From NCBI GenBank assembly GCA_947846985.1, contig CANTUZ010000002.1, forward strand, positions 135,927,889 to 135,991,888: 64,000 bases of DNA. Direction: 5' to 3'. This stretch comes from Fratercula arctica. Its lineage: Eukaryota; Chordata; Aves; Charadriiformes; Alcidae. The notes beneath the pieces were generated by a model. It was not told the origin of the DNA. It searched no databases and saw only the letters and a program-made list of their open reading frames with translations. Below are positions 34,101-45,255 of this stretch, one piece after another (the stretch's first letter is position 1; each line of letters opens with the position of its first letter). The translations under genes were made by a program, and so were the position numbers.

Positions 34101-37100
34101 TCTATATGGGCCTATTTTAAAGGCTGTTCTTGGCCTTTTATTTATTTGGTGACAGAAAAGTTACACCATTCTCTCTCCCCTCGTCACCTGTAATATTAGC
34201 ATGCCTGTTAAAATTGCTGATGAGACACTCACTGTAAAGTCACTTCTGGTTTTATACGTTTATTATTGATTTGGGCATATTGCAGGAATGTACCGTTGAG
34301 GATGATCTGGAGTAGCATGGCAGCATGCAGAGCAATGAACTGTCGTTCACTTGGAGGACTTAAGACGGGCGTTCCAGCTTGAAGTGAGACTCGATAGCAA
34401 AGGTTATGGGAGATGCTAATGGAGGCTCTTTGCTTTGCAGTGCTGCAAGGAGGAGCGCTGGATGGAGTCTACAGGCTGGCACAGTTTCACGTTCACTGGG
34501 GATCCTGTGAGGGCCAAGGGTCCGAGCACACTCTGGATGGTGTGAAGTATGATGCGGAGGTAGGATATGCTTTACTGTCTCCTGTTCCTGTCTTTTGTGT
34601 ATAATTAATTTATTTTTTTTTTATTCTTTTCCACTTCTGGTAACAGCTTCTCTACAAATCTTCATAGGACAAGAGATTGTAGGGGTTACCATAGAAAATA
34701 TTGGTACAATGCCACTCCAGGACCTACTCCCTGCAGTAGCAGAGATTAGAATTGGAGGACTCTTGTAATCTTTTTTTTTTTCCAGCTACTTCATATCAAA
34801 GAGACTATAGCAGCATAAAAAAAAGCACGTTAATTATCCCTGGGTTTTTTCCCCTGCTTTCTCAATGACTTATGAAAATTATGAAGAAATAGCATTACAG
34901 CACCTCTGTACACACACATCCCCTCTTCCTGGTTTAAATTTTTAACATCAGAGATAAATAAACAATAGAATAATCTTGGGGCTGACCCTTTCATCTTTTG
35001 GTAGCAAAGAAACAAAGGGAGCTGTGAAGAGGGCAGGTAGCAAAGTGAGACCTTGCAGGCACTATTTTTAATATATCCTTAAGACTCCGGATGTCCCTTG
35101 GACCACTTAATACTCCATGTTACAGTCCCATTACAGAAATTGAGTGACTTTAGTGCTTTGCATCCTACTTTTCCTTGTCCCCTGTTTAGAAAACTACCTC
35201 TGGATGCTGTGACAGACTGTTGTAACCCTTTCAAAAATATATATTGACTGAACAAACCTGTGATTTGCATTGACAGATAGAAGAAATGGCTCCACAAATT
35301 CATTGGCTCTGCTTTTTCATGAGATAAAGTAGCCTTTGTCTTAACTGAGAAACTTGCCATTGCCTTACTTTTGTTCGTGGTACCATAATTACTTGCTCAA
35401 CTTGACGTGCAGTTATGGGGAAAACAGCCAGATGAACTTCAATTAGAAATAACTCAGAAATCAAAAATAAAGCAACATCCTAGCTAACGTGACCTGGAGA
35501 TTAATTTCATGTTTGTTTAAAAGGCTTTCCAAAAAAGGACAGGACAGTTCTTTAAAAAAATCTCTAGATTGCAGGTTAAATCTGTACTTAATGCCTCTTC
35601 TCCCTCACACTGGACAATCGTGTCTTTCAGTGTTGATAAGAACTCCAGGATATATAGCATTAAAATACTGCATCAAAATCCTGCAGGGTGCATCCAGGAA
35701 AAAACTCTTGCTGAAGATAACAGGAGTTTCATTCACCAAACTAAAAGCAGAACGATACAGCCAGTTTGCATTTAAAACTCATCTGGGAATAAGAGCAAAA
35801 AGCAAAATAAAATGCACGACAGAAATCTCTTTGCATAAATGAAACTTGAAAGTAGATGAATGATTCAACAAATTCTTAGCTGTACACAAAAGTTTTTAAA
35901 TCTCAGCAGTAAAGCACCATCTGCTTTTAATGTTTAATAAATTACTTCCCTGCATCCTCATTTGTAAAGTCTTGTGGATGGAATATCATCTTCGTAATGC
36001 TCCTTGTTTTCTGGCTCCTAGCTCCATATTGTTCACTGGAACGTAAAATATGGTAAATTTGCTGAAGCTGTGAAGCATCCTGATGGTTTGGCTGTGGTGG
36101 GCATCTTCATGAAGGTTAGTTAAACTTTTTTCTTTTGTCTTATTTGGATGAGTCCTGTACGTTCATTGTGTTGCAGGGTGACCTAAGAGCCTAAATTATA
36201 GAATAAGCCAGCGTTACACTATATTGCATAAACCCATAGCAAACTAGATGATGCTCCAAATTCTTGGCTTTCTCTACTGTCCTCAAACCAGGACATCTAC
36301 ATATAAAACTTGTACACCAGCAGTGGAGTATGGCTGCCATCCATCACTGTGGTGGCCCTATAGCAGCATACTTGCCTTCACCACAACAGTGACACTGCCA
36401 TAACTCTTATCGCTGAAAGGTGATGTACATAACTGACAGAAATATGTGTGCATGAATCTGCAGCAGGAGCAGCCGAAATAACACCTATTTTCCTTTTCCT
36501 GTCACTGTTAAATTTCCAGAGCATTTTGTCTTAGCTGAATTGTCTTCACAGCTAGTTGGAGAAGGTGATTGCTCCCCAGCAGTGTGCGCTCTCTTCTGGC
36601 ATTGCTGTATTTTTATTAGGAGGGTGACTTCTATGGCCAAAAAATAAATCCACACACTGTAAATGAAAATAACTTTATTCTGCCCAGTGTCCTTGGCTGA
36701 CCTATTTGTGCTGACTGTCAACTGGCATGGTTTTACAGAGACTTTTTACAGTTCCAGTCACTTTTGCTTTAATTCTCCTGTTACGTAATGAAGTGGCGCT
36801 GGCAAAATGTACCATAAAATGCTTCCTTGAGGAATGTAGCAGAAAACTAAAGGTATCATGAGAGTGCATGGTGATTTTCTTTTCATATGGTTTGTATTAC
36901 AGGTAGGAAATGCCAAGCCTGAAATACAGAAAGTTGTGGATGCTCTGAACTCTATTCAAACCAAGGTAATATTTGCTGTGTTGATTGACATAAATCACAA
37001 CTGCACTGTTATCTTCTCCAGACAGTGAATTATTTACTTCTTCCCAGTCTGCTACATGTACAAAAGTAAAACAAACCTTCCTGCCATCAGCACTAATGTT

Positions 37101-40100
37101 CCTGTAATTTTAAATGCAAAAGATTCAAATGCAGTTTCAGTACAGGGCAGGGAATACTAGGAACGGTGATCACTTTGTATGTCTGTGACTATGCCTCTCT
37201 GTCCTCTAACTGAATTTAAAGCTGTAGGGTAGGATTCATCTTCTTAATCTAAACTACTCTTCTAGGTGCCCTTTCTAGCCAGTGGTGACAGATGGAAAAG
37301 GCACTTCCCCTCACCTCTTCATCTGGGATGTATTTCCTTCCTCCAAGAGGGTGTGCTGCTCTTGGCTGGTTCTAGAGGGAGTCCAGATAAGAAGTTTGAT
37401 CAGGATATATAAATCTTGAGGGGGAAAAAGAGCCTTTCTGTAATTTAAAATTGTGTGAAGTGTGTATGGGATCTTAATGAGAAATGAGAAGTATTTCCTG
37501 AGTAATTAGGTGCCTTTATAGTGGGTAAAGGCCTGTGCTGATGAAAAATGTGGGCAGGAAAAGTAAAGAATGAGACTACGCTGCCATCTTTGTCATCAGG
37601 CTCCCTTTGGGGTAAATGGGTATTGCCATTTCCTGCAACTGGATTTCCAGCAGATCTCCCAGGTTCTCTATTTCCAGTGCAATCGGTGTACATGGCATCT
37701 GAAAGCTCATTGTTTGTTCAAGCAGGGTCAAATCGTATCTCTAGGAGCAAGGAACATAAATTCAACATTTGAAATGAGAAACAATGTCTTGCAAGTTTCG
37801 TAATGTAAGAAATATGTTGCTGAAAGTCTTCAACCCAAAGGTAGTGTAGGAGGCACTCAACACTACATGCCAAACTCCATTTCTGCCTGTCTCCAGACAT
37901 GGTGTTTCCCTTAGGAGACTTTACTACCACAAGCCCAGCATGCATCTGTGGTCTCTCACCTGACATTAGCCCACCTGCTTTCTTTTTTGTAGGGGAAGCA
38001 AGCTGCCTTCACAAACTTTGACCCCACTGGACTGCTTCCTGCCTGCAGAGACTACTGGACATACCCTGGCTCGCTGACCACTCCCCCACTGCTTGAATGT
38101 GTCATCTGGCACGTTCTGAAGGAGCCCATCACTGTCAGCCCCGAGCAGGTACGTCTCCAATGGATGGTGCCAGTAGATGCGTACTGGAGTAGTATGGATT
38201 GCTTAGGTTCAGCCCTCCTGCTGATGTGTGAAGTGGCAGTTTGTGTTGCTGCAGAGCTATACGGGGCATTAGCTAGCGTCACACATCCAAAAATATATAT
38301 CTGCAGTGGTTATCCTCTTCTGGCAGGACTCCGCTTCTGTGCGTGGAAGTAGAGTTTGCTGTAAAATGTAAGGCATTTGGACACAGTCCAGGGAAAAATT
38401 TGGGAGTTCTAAAAAAAATTTATCAGGCTTTCCAGATATGTGATCAGAGCTGCCATGTGGTAAAAATGTGGGAAACTTGTAGCATGCATGAAAGGACCAT
38501 TTGCACACGCAGAGTTCATCTAGCATGTATTGGGAGCGTCAGCAGGTTTGCTGTACATGTGCTACACATCACATATCTGGGTATACTTGCCCTGAAAATA
38601 CCGGGTTTACCAAGCATCTGAAGAGCATGTATTCCGCGTCTACTGTCTCACACCATAGATCTGGTTTGTTGATCTTCCATCATTTCCAGGGCACAGAGCT
38701 CATTTTACAAGTTCTAGTCAGCACAGAACAGACTGGGAAATCCCACGCAGAATTGTGACAATCCTAACAGAACTGCGTTGTTTGGAAGAGGCAAAACTTG
38801 CAGATTCCAGAAGTCTGCTGCCTAAAAAATAAATTCCTCTATTCTGTTGAGCAGCTTGAGGAGGATAGAGCCTTCCTAGTAGGAAGGAGCTTGTGCAGAT
38901 TAAATTACTGCTGGCCCTAGCTTTCTACACCATTCGTTAATGAAATTACATAGAGGGAAGATTCCATCCTCGGCTTGGCATCTGTGTGATTGGGAGATAT
39001 AAATAGAATCTAGAGCCTATAAATATAAACTAACCCTGAAGGACTTTACCCTTTAGACTCTTAAATTCCGTTTTATGAATGGCAGACGTGCTAACAATAT
39101 AAACGTAATTCAGGGGGTTTATACAGCTGATGTGAGGAAAAATAAAGTGCAACTGAGCTGTTGTGGGACTTAATAAAAGATAGAATAAGTGACAAGGAAG
39201 AACTATTGGAAATAAACATTACAACAATGATTACCATTAACAAACTGCAAGGGACCATTAAAGTTGACACTGTTTACTTGTTTTAAACTACTGGTATTGC
39301 TATTGGTAATCCCAGGTTTGCAAATATGGTTTTATATTTGGGCAGGAGCACATGCACCAAAATAGAGTTGTTTTTCCTACTACACCTACTTTAACAACCT
39401 ATGAGCGGTAAAAGACACCACTTGTTTCTCCCACATACACCCCTCCATATTACCATCGACATTTCAAAGATGGGTTTGAGATCAAAACGGAGTGTGTGGC
39501 AGCTTGCCTTTTCATTCCAAAACTGATGAAAACAAGAAACCATAAAGTAGAGTATTGACACTGGATTTAAGTTGAATTGGTTTTCCAAAGATAGATAAAA
39601 GCTGGCTATTACAGCAGGGCGTAGCGAGCCTGTTTATCATTTGCTGTAGTGACACAGCAGTTCCTGGCAGAGGTTGAACTCTGAAGTTTGTTCTGGTTGG
39701 TCCTGAAGGTAAAGTCCTCTCCTGGGCTAGTCACTGCTGGGGACCTTTCTCCTTGAATGAGGGAAAGCCTGGCCTGCAGCCTGACTCATAGAAAATCCTG
39801 GATCCCACTGACATATTTCTGTCAGCAGTTCCAGCTATCTGTGTGAGATCACATTTGGGGCGGGTTATTATTTTGGCACAGTCTTTTTCTTAGTTTTGGA
39901 GCCCACTTAGACATCAAGATGCTTTTATTACATCAGACTGCGCAAACACCAATTTTACTTTAGGAGCAAGCACTAAAGCCTTACAGTGTGCTCCCATTGA
40001 TATGGAACAGTTTTCCCTCTCACAGTATTTGGAAATCAAGATATCTTGAATTAATTTGTCTGCTTTAATTTGACTGAAGGGTAAGGTCAATTTTTTTTTT

Positions 40101-40605
40101 TAATATCATCTGGACACAAAAAAAATCCAACTTTTAAAAGAGCTGAACCAGTACAACTTGCAAAGGATTCTGTCCAGATCTGGATCACGGACAAACAGCT
40201 CTTTGTGCACAGAATTCAGAAACTGTGGGCCTAGGTCTTTGTTTCCTGTGCTTGCTGAGTTCTTGTTGCTAGGATATTTTGTGGACAGGAGAGCCTGTGT
40301 CAGGGGCAGGAGGTGGTGTGGATGAAATGCAGAGACACATGGGTGGTGACACCATCTCTAGACCGTTAGTGCTGGTGAAACTTTGCGTTGGACCTCCGTC
40401 TCAGGCCCAAGGTGTGTAATTCAAATAGTCCTGCTGAAACTAGAGTACGCATTTGATTTGAGGATGTTTGTGCCTTTTTCCACAGATGTGCAAACTCCGT
40501 GGCCTTTGCTTCAGTGCTGAGAATGAGCCCGTGTGTCATATGGTGGACAACTGGCGCCCATGTCAGCCTTTGAAGAGCAGAGAAGTCAGAGCTTCCTTCC
40601 AGTAA
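22130..40605 (+). CDS. CA2: Carbonic anhydrase II (seven coding exons)
   Basis: CA2 is the cytosolic alpha-carbonic anhydrase that reversibly hydrates CO2 to bicarbonate and a proton. Joining exons 22130-22163, 22753-22950, 34441-34559, 36022-36114, 36903-36965, 37993-38148 and 40486-40605 gives 783 nt, that is 260 residues plus TAA, the normal CA II length. Zinc ligands are His94, His96 (QFHVHWGS) and His119 (ELHIVHW). His64 ([10 protein letters not shown]) is the proton shuttle, Glu106 (GSEH) pairs with Thr in SLTTPP (sequential 198, conventional 199), and Tyr7, Asn62, Asn67 and Gln92 are present. His64, Leu before TTPP and a second Thr (not His) separate it from CA III and CA I. All junctions are GT/AG and exon sizes match vertebrate CA II. 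No lesion was seen, so the gene should be active. There is no signal peptide. Confidence 0.97.
22283..22320. repeat. Poly-T/pyrimidine tract in CA2 intron 1
   Basis: T-runs interrupted only by single C bases occupy nearly 40 bp in the first intron. It is a simple low-complexity tract and lies far from the acceptor at 22,752, so it is not the intron's polypyrimidine tract. Confidence 0.9.
22753..22950 (+). CDS. CA2: CA2 coding exon 2
   Basis: 198 nt, the same size as in other vertebrate CA II genes, encoding residues 12-77 plus the first base of codon 78. The acceptor is CTTGCAG and the donor TCAG|GTGAGA. It begins [20 protein letters not shown] and contains the proton-shuttle His64 with Asn62 and Asn67 in [10 protein letters not shown]. 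Confidence 0.97.
27025..28086 (+). mobile_element. CR1 LINE with reverse-transcriptase remnant
   Basis: This is the longest CR1 copy in the window, about 1.06 kb, inserted in CA2 intron 2 in the sense direction. It keeps the C-terminal part of the ORF2 polymerase: [12 protein letters not shown], then FINDLDEG, then the catalytic-type FADDTK box at about 27,201. The frame stops at 27,486-27,488. After it come the usual CR1 3' region (GAGAAGGGCAATGAAGCTGG, GATTGTTTAGCCTGGAGAAA) and a CTATGATTCTAAG tail. It lacks the endonuclease and most of the polymerase, so it is inactive. Confidence 0.95.
29280..30140. promoter_or_regulatory. Candidate intronic erythroid enhancer of CA2
   Basis: Several motifs of the kind expected for an erythroid/nuclear-receptor enhancer are grouped here: CAGCTGTTATC at 29,280-29,290, CAGATG at 29,894-29,899, CTATCT at 29,912-29,917, CTTATCAG (a GATA site on the other strand) at 29,938-29,945, AGGTCA at 29,961-29,966, and AGATAA at 30,134-30,139. 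The position, about 7-8 kb downstream of the start, is in the region where the chicken CA2 intron-2 enhancer has been reported. Such short motifs occur by chance, so the boundaries are approximate. Confidence 0.3.
32391..32941 (-). other. Antisense gene-like structure in CA2 intron 2
   Basis: The minus strand carries a 171-codon ORF (32,830-32,315), the longest outside the CpG and CR1 regions. It also contains splice-like signals. An ATG at 32,941-32,939 with A at -3 opens 85 nt ending at a good donor G|GTAAGTATA (32,857/32,856). An acceptor CCACTGCAG leads into 32,787-32,391 in the same phase, followed by CAG|GTACAA. That frame has three N-glycosylation sequons (NIS, NIT, NVS) and several cysteines, suggestive of a secreted or surface protein. 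The intron would be only 69 nt. No family is recognised, and chance remains possible. Confidence 0.2.
34441..34559 (+). CDS. CA2: CA2 coding exon 3
   Basis: 119 nt, residues 78-117. The acceptor is TGCTTTGCAG and the donor GAG|GTAGGA, phase 0 at the end. It encodes the first two zinc ligands in QFHVHWGS (His94, His96), Gln92 and the Glu106/His107 pair in GSEH. Confidence 0.97.
34560..36021 (+). other. CA2: CA2 intron 3
   Basis: 1,462 bp, GTAGGA to GCTCCTAG. T-runs near 34,609 and 34,770. A 117-codon ORF at 35,489-35,842 has no motif and is judged a chance ORF. Confidence 0.9.
36022..36114 (+). CDS. CA2: CA2 coding exon 4
   Basis: 93 nt, residues 118-148. The acceptor is GGCTCCTAG and the donor AAG|GTTAGT. 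It begins [13 protein letters not shown], giving the third zinc ligand His119 and the pocket residue Val121, and ends [10 protein letters not shown]. Confidence 0.97.
36115..36902 (+). other. CA2: CA2 intron 4
   Basis: 788 bp, GTTAGT to TATTACAG. No feature recognised inside. Confidence 0.9.
36903..36965 (+). CDS. CA2: CA2 coding exon 5
   Basis: 63 nt, residues 149-169, reading [19 protein letters not shown] then TK. The acceptor is TATTACAG and the donor AAG|GTAATA. The size matches other vertebrate CA II genes. Confidence 0.97.
36966..37992 (+). other. CA2: CA2 intron 5
   Basis: 1,027 bp, GTAATA to TTTTTTGTAG. No feature recognised inside. Confidence 0.9.
37993..38148 (+). CDS. CA2: CA2 coding exon 6
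   Basis: 156 nt, residues 170-221. The acceptor is TTTTTTGTAG and the donor CAG|GTACGT. It contains [20 protein letters not shown], then SLTTPPLLE with the catalytic threonine, then the conserved tryptophan in [11 protein letters not shown]. Confidence 0.97.
38149..40485 (+). other. CA2: CA2 intron 6
   Basis: 2,337 bp, GTACGT to TTTTTCCACAG. AT-rich, with no gene or repeat element recognised. Confidence 0.9.
40486..40605 (+). CDS. CA2: CA2 coding exon 7 (terminal)
   Basis: 120 nt including TAA 40,603-40,605, residues 222-260. The acceptor is TTTTTCCACAG. It reads [17 protein letters not shown], then [20 protein letters not shown] and Q. The VDNWRP..PL motif is the C-terminal hallmark of the family. 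Five cysteines in the protein's last 85 residues are more than in mammalian CA II, as is known for birds. Confidence 0.97.
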   Translation: MCKLRGLCFSAENEPVCHMVDNWRPCQPLKSREVRASFQ

Positions 40606-40751
40606 CCTCGGCGCCGAGTGTGCTGGAAATTGCTGTGTTTGTGAGGAGCCCCTTTTGCTAAGCACAAATCAAACCTTTGCCATGTGTGCCCTGGCAACAT
40701 CTTGTCTCCCAGATCCATTCTTTCTTTCGCTCTGCGTCTAAAATGCCAGCT

Positions 40752-40757
40752 AATAAA
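40752..40757 (+). terminator. CA2: Proximal CA2 poly(A) signal
   Basis: AATAAA 147 nt after the stop codon. Some 45-70 nt downstream is a G/GU-rich block (GGGGTTGGGGGGGGGTGGTGG at about 40,802-40,822, continuing GTGTGC), which is the kind of downstream element that promotes cleavage. This would give a short 3' UTR of about 170 nt. Confidence 0.6.
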
Positions 40758-41323
40758 ATGTGAACGGCTCTTGGCCAAATAGGAGGGGGTTCTTAAGGTG
40801 TGGGGTTGGGGGGGGGTGGTGGCTGTGTGCATTTTGGTGACTCTTACTGCGACTGACACTTTGGCATAACAAACAGTATGTTGACTACTTGGGAGAGGAT
40901 ATGGTGATAGTGAAACAAGCCATTTTAAGAAACCTCATCCACAGGTGTGATAGTACACGTAACTAATGATAACTTGAAGCTTTGTGAAAAGCACAGGAAT
41001 ACAGAATCTAGATACGATTTAGGAAAAAAAGTATTTTGAAACAGTAAAGCAAAATCAATATTGAGAATTAGACTACTTAGATTTTAAGAAACTGACATGT
41101 AAATATTTTTGAGACCGTTTTACACTTTTACCCATGCCGTCAACAACCTTGATTATGTCTTAATGGTAGTGTTGGATTTTTTTTTTATTAAAAATGTCCT
41201 AAACTAAGTATTATCTTCAAAAGTTGTTATTACCATAGGAATAATACAAAATATCTTTTCATTGAAATAATATATGCTCTAATTTAAAGAGGAAAATAAT
41301 ATTGTATTTTAGATAACTTCTCT

Positions 41324-41329
41324 AATAAA
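41324..41329 (+). terminator. CA2: Distal CA2 poly(A) signal
   Basis: AATAAA 719 nt after the stop codon, in AU-rich sequence. A weaker T-rich segment follows (TTCTATTTTTGC). It would yield a 3' UTR of about 740 nt. Alternative use of both sites is possible. Confidence 0.5.
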
Positions 41330-41345
41330 TCTATACTTCTATTTT

Positions 41346-42530
41346 TGCTTCCATGCTGTTATTTTAATTCAGGAAAGCAGTCACTGATCTGTTCATGTCA
41401 TTGCTTATTAAACATAATTGCTAGGCATATAGTATATTGGGAACTGGCTTCAATGACGCTGAAGATGGATGCAAACCTGTATGGATATGTTAGAGCTACT
41501 TAGAGAAAATTACCTCTGTTAGCAGAAGGAACTGTTATTTTTGAGCAATCACTACAAATTGTCAAAGTTGACTGCGTAATTAACGATCCCCTCACAAGAA
41601 TTTTGAACAAAATCATACTGAAGAATGGGTTTCTCCAAACAAGTGTGCCCTTATGTGTCAGCCCAAAAGCAAGAAGCCTCATCTTTATGCAGAGCATCTA
41701 TTCAGTCTTTCAAGACCATATGCCCAGTGCTTGTTCTTTTGCCTCAAAGTATCATATCATATGAGTGATTTCAATGGAAAAAAACTTTCAATAGAAATAG
41801 TGCGGAGCAGACACTAGCTTCCAGTAACTTCCATTGCTGGATCCTTACTAGCTGAGTTTGTGTGTTTTCGTGAATGCATATGCAATAGATACCTAAATAT
41901 AAATCTGTTATAAATACACAGAATCCAAACAGTGCTATAAGGGGCTACCCTCCTCCTCAGGCTCCTGGCTGTCGTGAGAAAAGCCATCTTTCAGATCTCC
42001 CATCTCATTAGATTCTGGTCCTAATTTTTAATGCAATTTATTATGAGCTTCCTACCCCATCAGGGATCACTTTGTAATGTATAAGACGTCAGCTGGACAG
42101 ACTAGGTTCTGAAACTCCTGGGATCTTGATGGGAATGAAGCATTTTTGGAGTGCATGCAAGCGTATTTAGAAAACTCTCAAATCTCCCTCTTCGAAAACT
42201 TCCCCGATTAAAACACCCCTCACCCTGCCAAAAAAAACCCAAAACCAGAACAGAAAAACAAAGTGTTCCTTTGCTGCGGGTCATTTGTTCTAAGTTGAGC
42301 TTTTCTGAATGGAGCTATGAACATACTTGTCTCTTCCTGTACTGTGCTGACTAGTTCAGTTTCTTCATGTTGAGTGGTTTGAATACTTTCCTGACTTGGA
42401 AGTGTCACCCGCAGGCCTGAGTGCTAAACGTGTGTCCCCTAAACAATACAAGGGAGGTTACACCTCAAAAACGAGAATTACAGATACAACACATTGTGGC
42501 TTAAAGCTGCTGAAGCAAAGCCAAGAGGAA
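41346..42530. other. Flanking DNA downstream of CA2
   Basis: AT-rich, no gene, RNA or repeat recognised. Confidence 0.5.
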
Positions 42531-42531
42531 A

Positions 42532-42672
42532 CACAGAATCACAGGATGGCTGAGGTTGGAAGAGGTCTCTGGAGCTCATCTGGTGCAGCCCTTCTGCTCA
42601 AACAGGGCCACCAAGCAGGTTGCCCAAGACCATGCCTAGATGACATTTAAGTATCTCCAAGAATGGAGACTT
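42532..42672 (-). mobile_element. CR1 LINE fragment, minus strand
   Basis: About 140 bp read AGAATCACAGGATGGCTGAG, GTTGGAAGAGGTCTCTGGAG, CTCATCTGGTGCAGCCC, CAGGTTGCCCAAGACC. This is the reverse complement of a CR1 3' end of the type that ends in AGAATC on this strand. It is older and more diverged than the copies upstream of CA2. Confidence 0.88.
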
Positions 42673-45254
42673 ACAGGCTCATGACCCACTTATTTCAGGA
42701 GGAAGCATCCTTTTGCTGTAGCAAAATGCTTGTTCACAGTCACAAACGCTAAACTCTTTCCTGGAACTGTGCACGTATGCCAGAACTTGCTCTCAAAGGT
42801 GGCAACACTACTCTTTGCATAATGATTACATGTTATGGTGCTCCTAAAATTAAAAAATAAAATATGAGAGCCCCAGATTTTCAAATTTTAAGCCCATATC
42901 TTGGCAACTGTGATACCCTGACTACTAGGTAATAAGACTTCCTGAGAAGTGGTAGTCTCATTGGTACCTGCACAGCTTAAATAGTATCCAGGGTGGTATG
43001 GGACAAAGAATGTGAACTTCTGCCTAATGGCTAGGGTAAAAACTTGGAAATGCCTGTGAAGTTCTAACCACTGCTGCAATAAAAAGTTCCATAACTCATA
43101 CTCCATCTCACTTCAAGGTTGCTCCATAAATAATAAGTAACAGCAAAGACAACCAACGTGAGCCATATATTTATCATCTTGTTTGCAAGAGGCTGTTTAC
43201 CTGGAATGTTGCCAGTGCCATATGTTTGCCTTTGCTGAATATGAAGTACTTTTTGTATTCAGCCAGACAATGCAAGCTGGTGTTCGTAAGTCATATACAC
43301 GGTGTACAGGAAGAGCCTGCTGTATGTCTCACCTGTGTGGTCTACCAGGGAGCACTGTTCTTTTTTTTTTTTTTTGCTGTCTTTTTAAGTGAATAAACTT
43401 AAAGAACCAGCCGTCAAAATCCTCACAAAAAACCCTCTCCAGCATAAAATGGTACATGACCTTATCACAAATTCACAGTTTGCAGTAAGACTCTTGTCTA
43501 ACTAATGATAGCCTTTTCAAGGAAGACATATATATTAAGGTCAACCCAGAAATAAAGAAAACAATTTCCGTGGCATTCATGATCCATTTCCTGAATAGTG
43601 AGTTCCATTAAGACAAAGGTGAATAGAACCATCCAGTTCTTCTTCCTGACATCTATTTTCCTTCACTATTTGCTCAGATGAAGTGGTTGGTCTTGCAATT
43701 GTTCCACAGCAGATTCAAAACAACACCCATTCTAACATCACCCTCAGACCTGTTTACGAGTTCATAATGAAAAACAAGAGACCACTTTGATCATGGAACA
43801 GGAGATGATCCACTGCAGGTAACTGTGTTACTGTCAAGTCGGCAGCTCTGATTCAAGGAGAATCTATCTAGAAGGAAAAAAAAAAAAAAAAAAAAAAAGA
43901 AAAGAAAGAAGGCTAGTATGTTAATTTGAAGTCATCATAAGATACTTAGCCAGCACTTTGATGGGGGAAAGAGAGAAGCATGTTCACTTGCAAACTGTTC
44001 ATTTTGCACAGTTTGTGATCTTGTCTCGCACTTGTCTGCCAACTCCATGTGTTAGAACATTTTATGATTTCTCCACTGCTATTTCTAAGGGTTGGATGTG
44101 TCCTAGATTGACATGGGCGGGTAGACTGTGATTAGAGATGTTCCCTGGGAGATTAGATAATAATGCCCTGCATGGAGTCAGCAATATTTATAGAAGTCCA
44201 GATAGTTTATAGAAGAGTATCACTCACTAAATGACAGCTTTAGGATTTTCTAACTCTTCAAAGAAAAGCCCTGCAAGCAACAGCTGTGTCAAATCTCATA
44301 TTGTAGAAACAAGCAGTGATGAAAAGTACAGGCAGTGGCTCTACTGAAACATTCCCATGGACCCTCTAACGTCAGCCGCTTCCTCTTCCAAACCACAGCG
44401 TCTCATACAGTCACGTAGCACCTGGTGACAGCAGCTTACACTGAGTGTTTGATGTATTTTAAGTCTATTTGGCAACTGGACACTCCGCTGCTGCCCCCCT
44501 TCCTCTTTCAGTATGATGGTAAAAGGCCGTGCTGCCTCGATGGCATCGATGGTTCACTCAGGCTGTGAGACTCCCCAGCCACCAACTTCCCAAAGGTAGG
44601 AGTGCAATGAGCGCATGTTCGAAGCCATCATGGCTCCATGCCGAACAGAGAGAGGTACGTTAACAAAACTTTTCAGGGTTCCCTGCTTAATTCTAGCCCA
44701 CAAGTCTCACTATTTTTTTTTTATCTAAGCCACAAATCAAAACCATTTTGGGGATGTCCCCATGCCAGTGTGGATTACAGTGTAGTGATTCCCCAAGCTC
44801 TCATGTTCACCCAAAATTAAGCTCTTCAGGACGCTCACTTTAGTTCAGGGCTCAAAGCAATGTAGCCTGAGCTGATGGACCCAGATTCTCAGCAGGGCTC
44901 GATGTAGCTGTGTTGCTCCTAAACCCAGAAGAGAGTCAGTTTTGTCCAGTGAGGATATCAATGCACTGCAGCATATTAAACAATAAAAAGATATCCTCAA
45001 GACATTTGGAAAAAGGCCTGTTTTTATAATCTTGTGTGGTATGAAGTAATGTGTGACATGAGGCTGGCACTGCTTTGTTGTACTCACTGAACCCTGAAAC
45101 AGAGAAGAAATGCATTGAGACAATATGCAATAAACAAGTGATCAGAGCGGACAGGTGGATATTAACTACATATTTTTCTTGAGGGGTAGGTTTTAATGAG
45201 TCCTTTATCATCACTCAGTATTCAAGGACCTGGAAAATTTGCTGCAAAGTACTA
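42673..45254. other. Intergenic, with low-complexity tracts
   Basis: Contains a T-run at about 43,361-43,375 and the A-tract listed separately. No exon or RNA gene was recognised. Confidence 0.5.
43876..43898. repeat. Poly-A tract
   Basis: Twenty-three uninterrupted A residues followed by GAAAAGAAAGAAGG. The tract could be the tail of a retroposed sequence, but the DNA to its left has no recognised source, so it is listed only as a simple repeat. Confidence 0.95.
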
Positions 45255-45255
45255 G

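Larger units (their letters stand above)
22951..34440 (+). other. CA2: CA2 intron 2, about 11.5 kb
   Basis: This is the largest intron of the gene. It starts GTGAGA and ends TTTGCAG. It is AT-rich and holds one CR1 (27,025-28,086), a putative regulatory cluster at 29,280-30,140, an antisense ORF at 32,315-32,830, and several A- or T-runs. In chicken the CA2 second intron is known to contain an erythroid enhancer bound by GATA factors and v-ErbA/TR. Apart from these I see no gene. Confidence 0.9.
40606..41345 (+). other. CA2: CA2 3' UTR region
   Basis: From the stop codon to just past the second AATAAA. The first 150 nt are mixed in composition; beyond about 40,990 the sequence is AU-rich with several ATTTT and TTATT runs that could act in mRNA turnover. 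The true 3' end depends on which poly(A) signal is used. Confidence 0.65.

Noticed and set aside
43876..43898. A-tract as the tail of a processed pseudogene
   Set aside because: No coding-like or repeat sequence precedes it, and no flanking duplication was seen.
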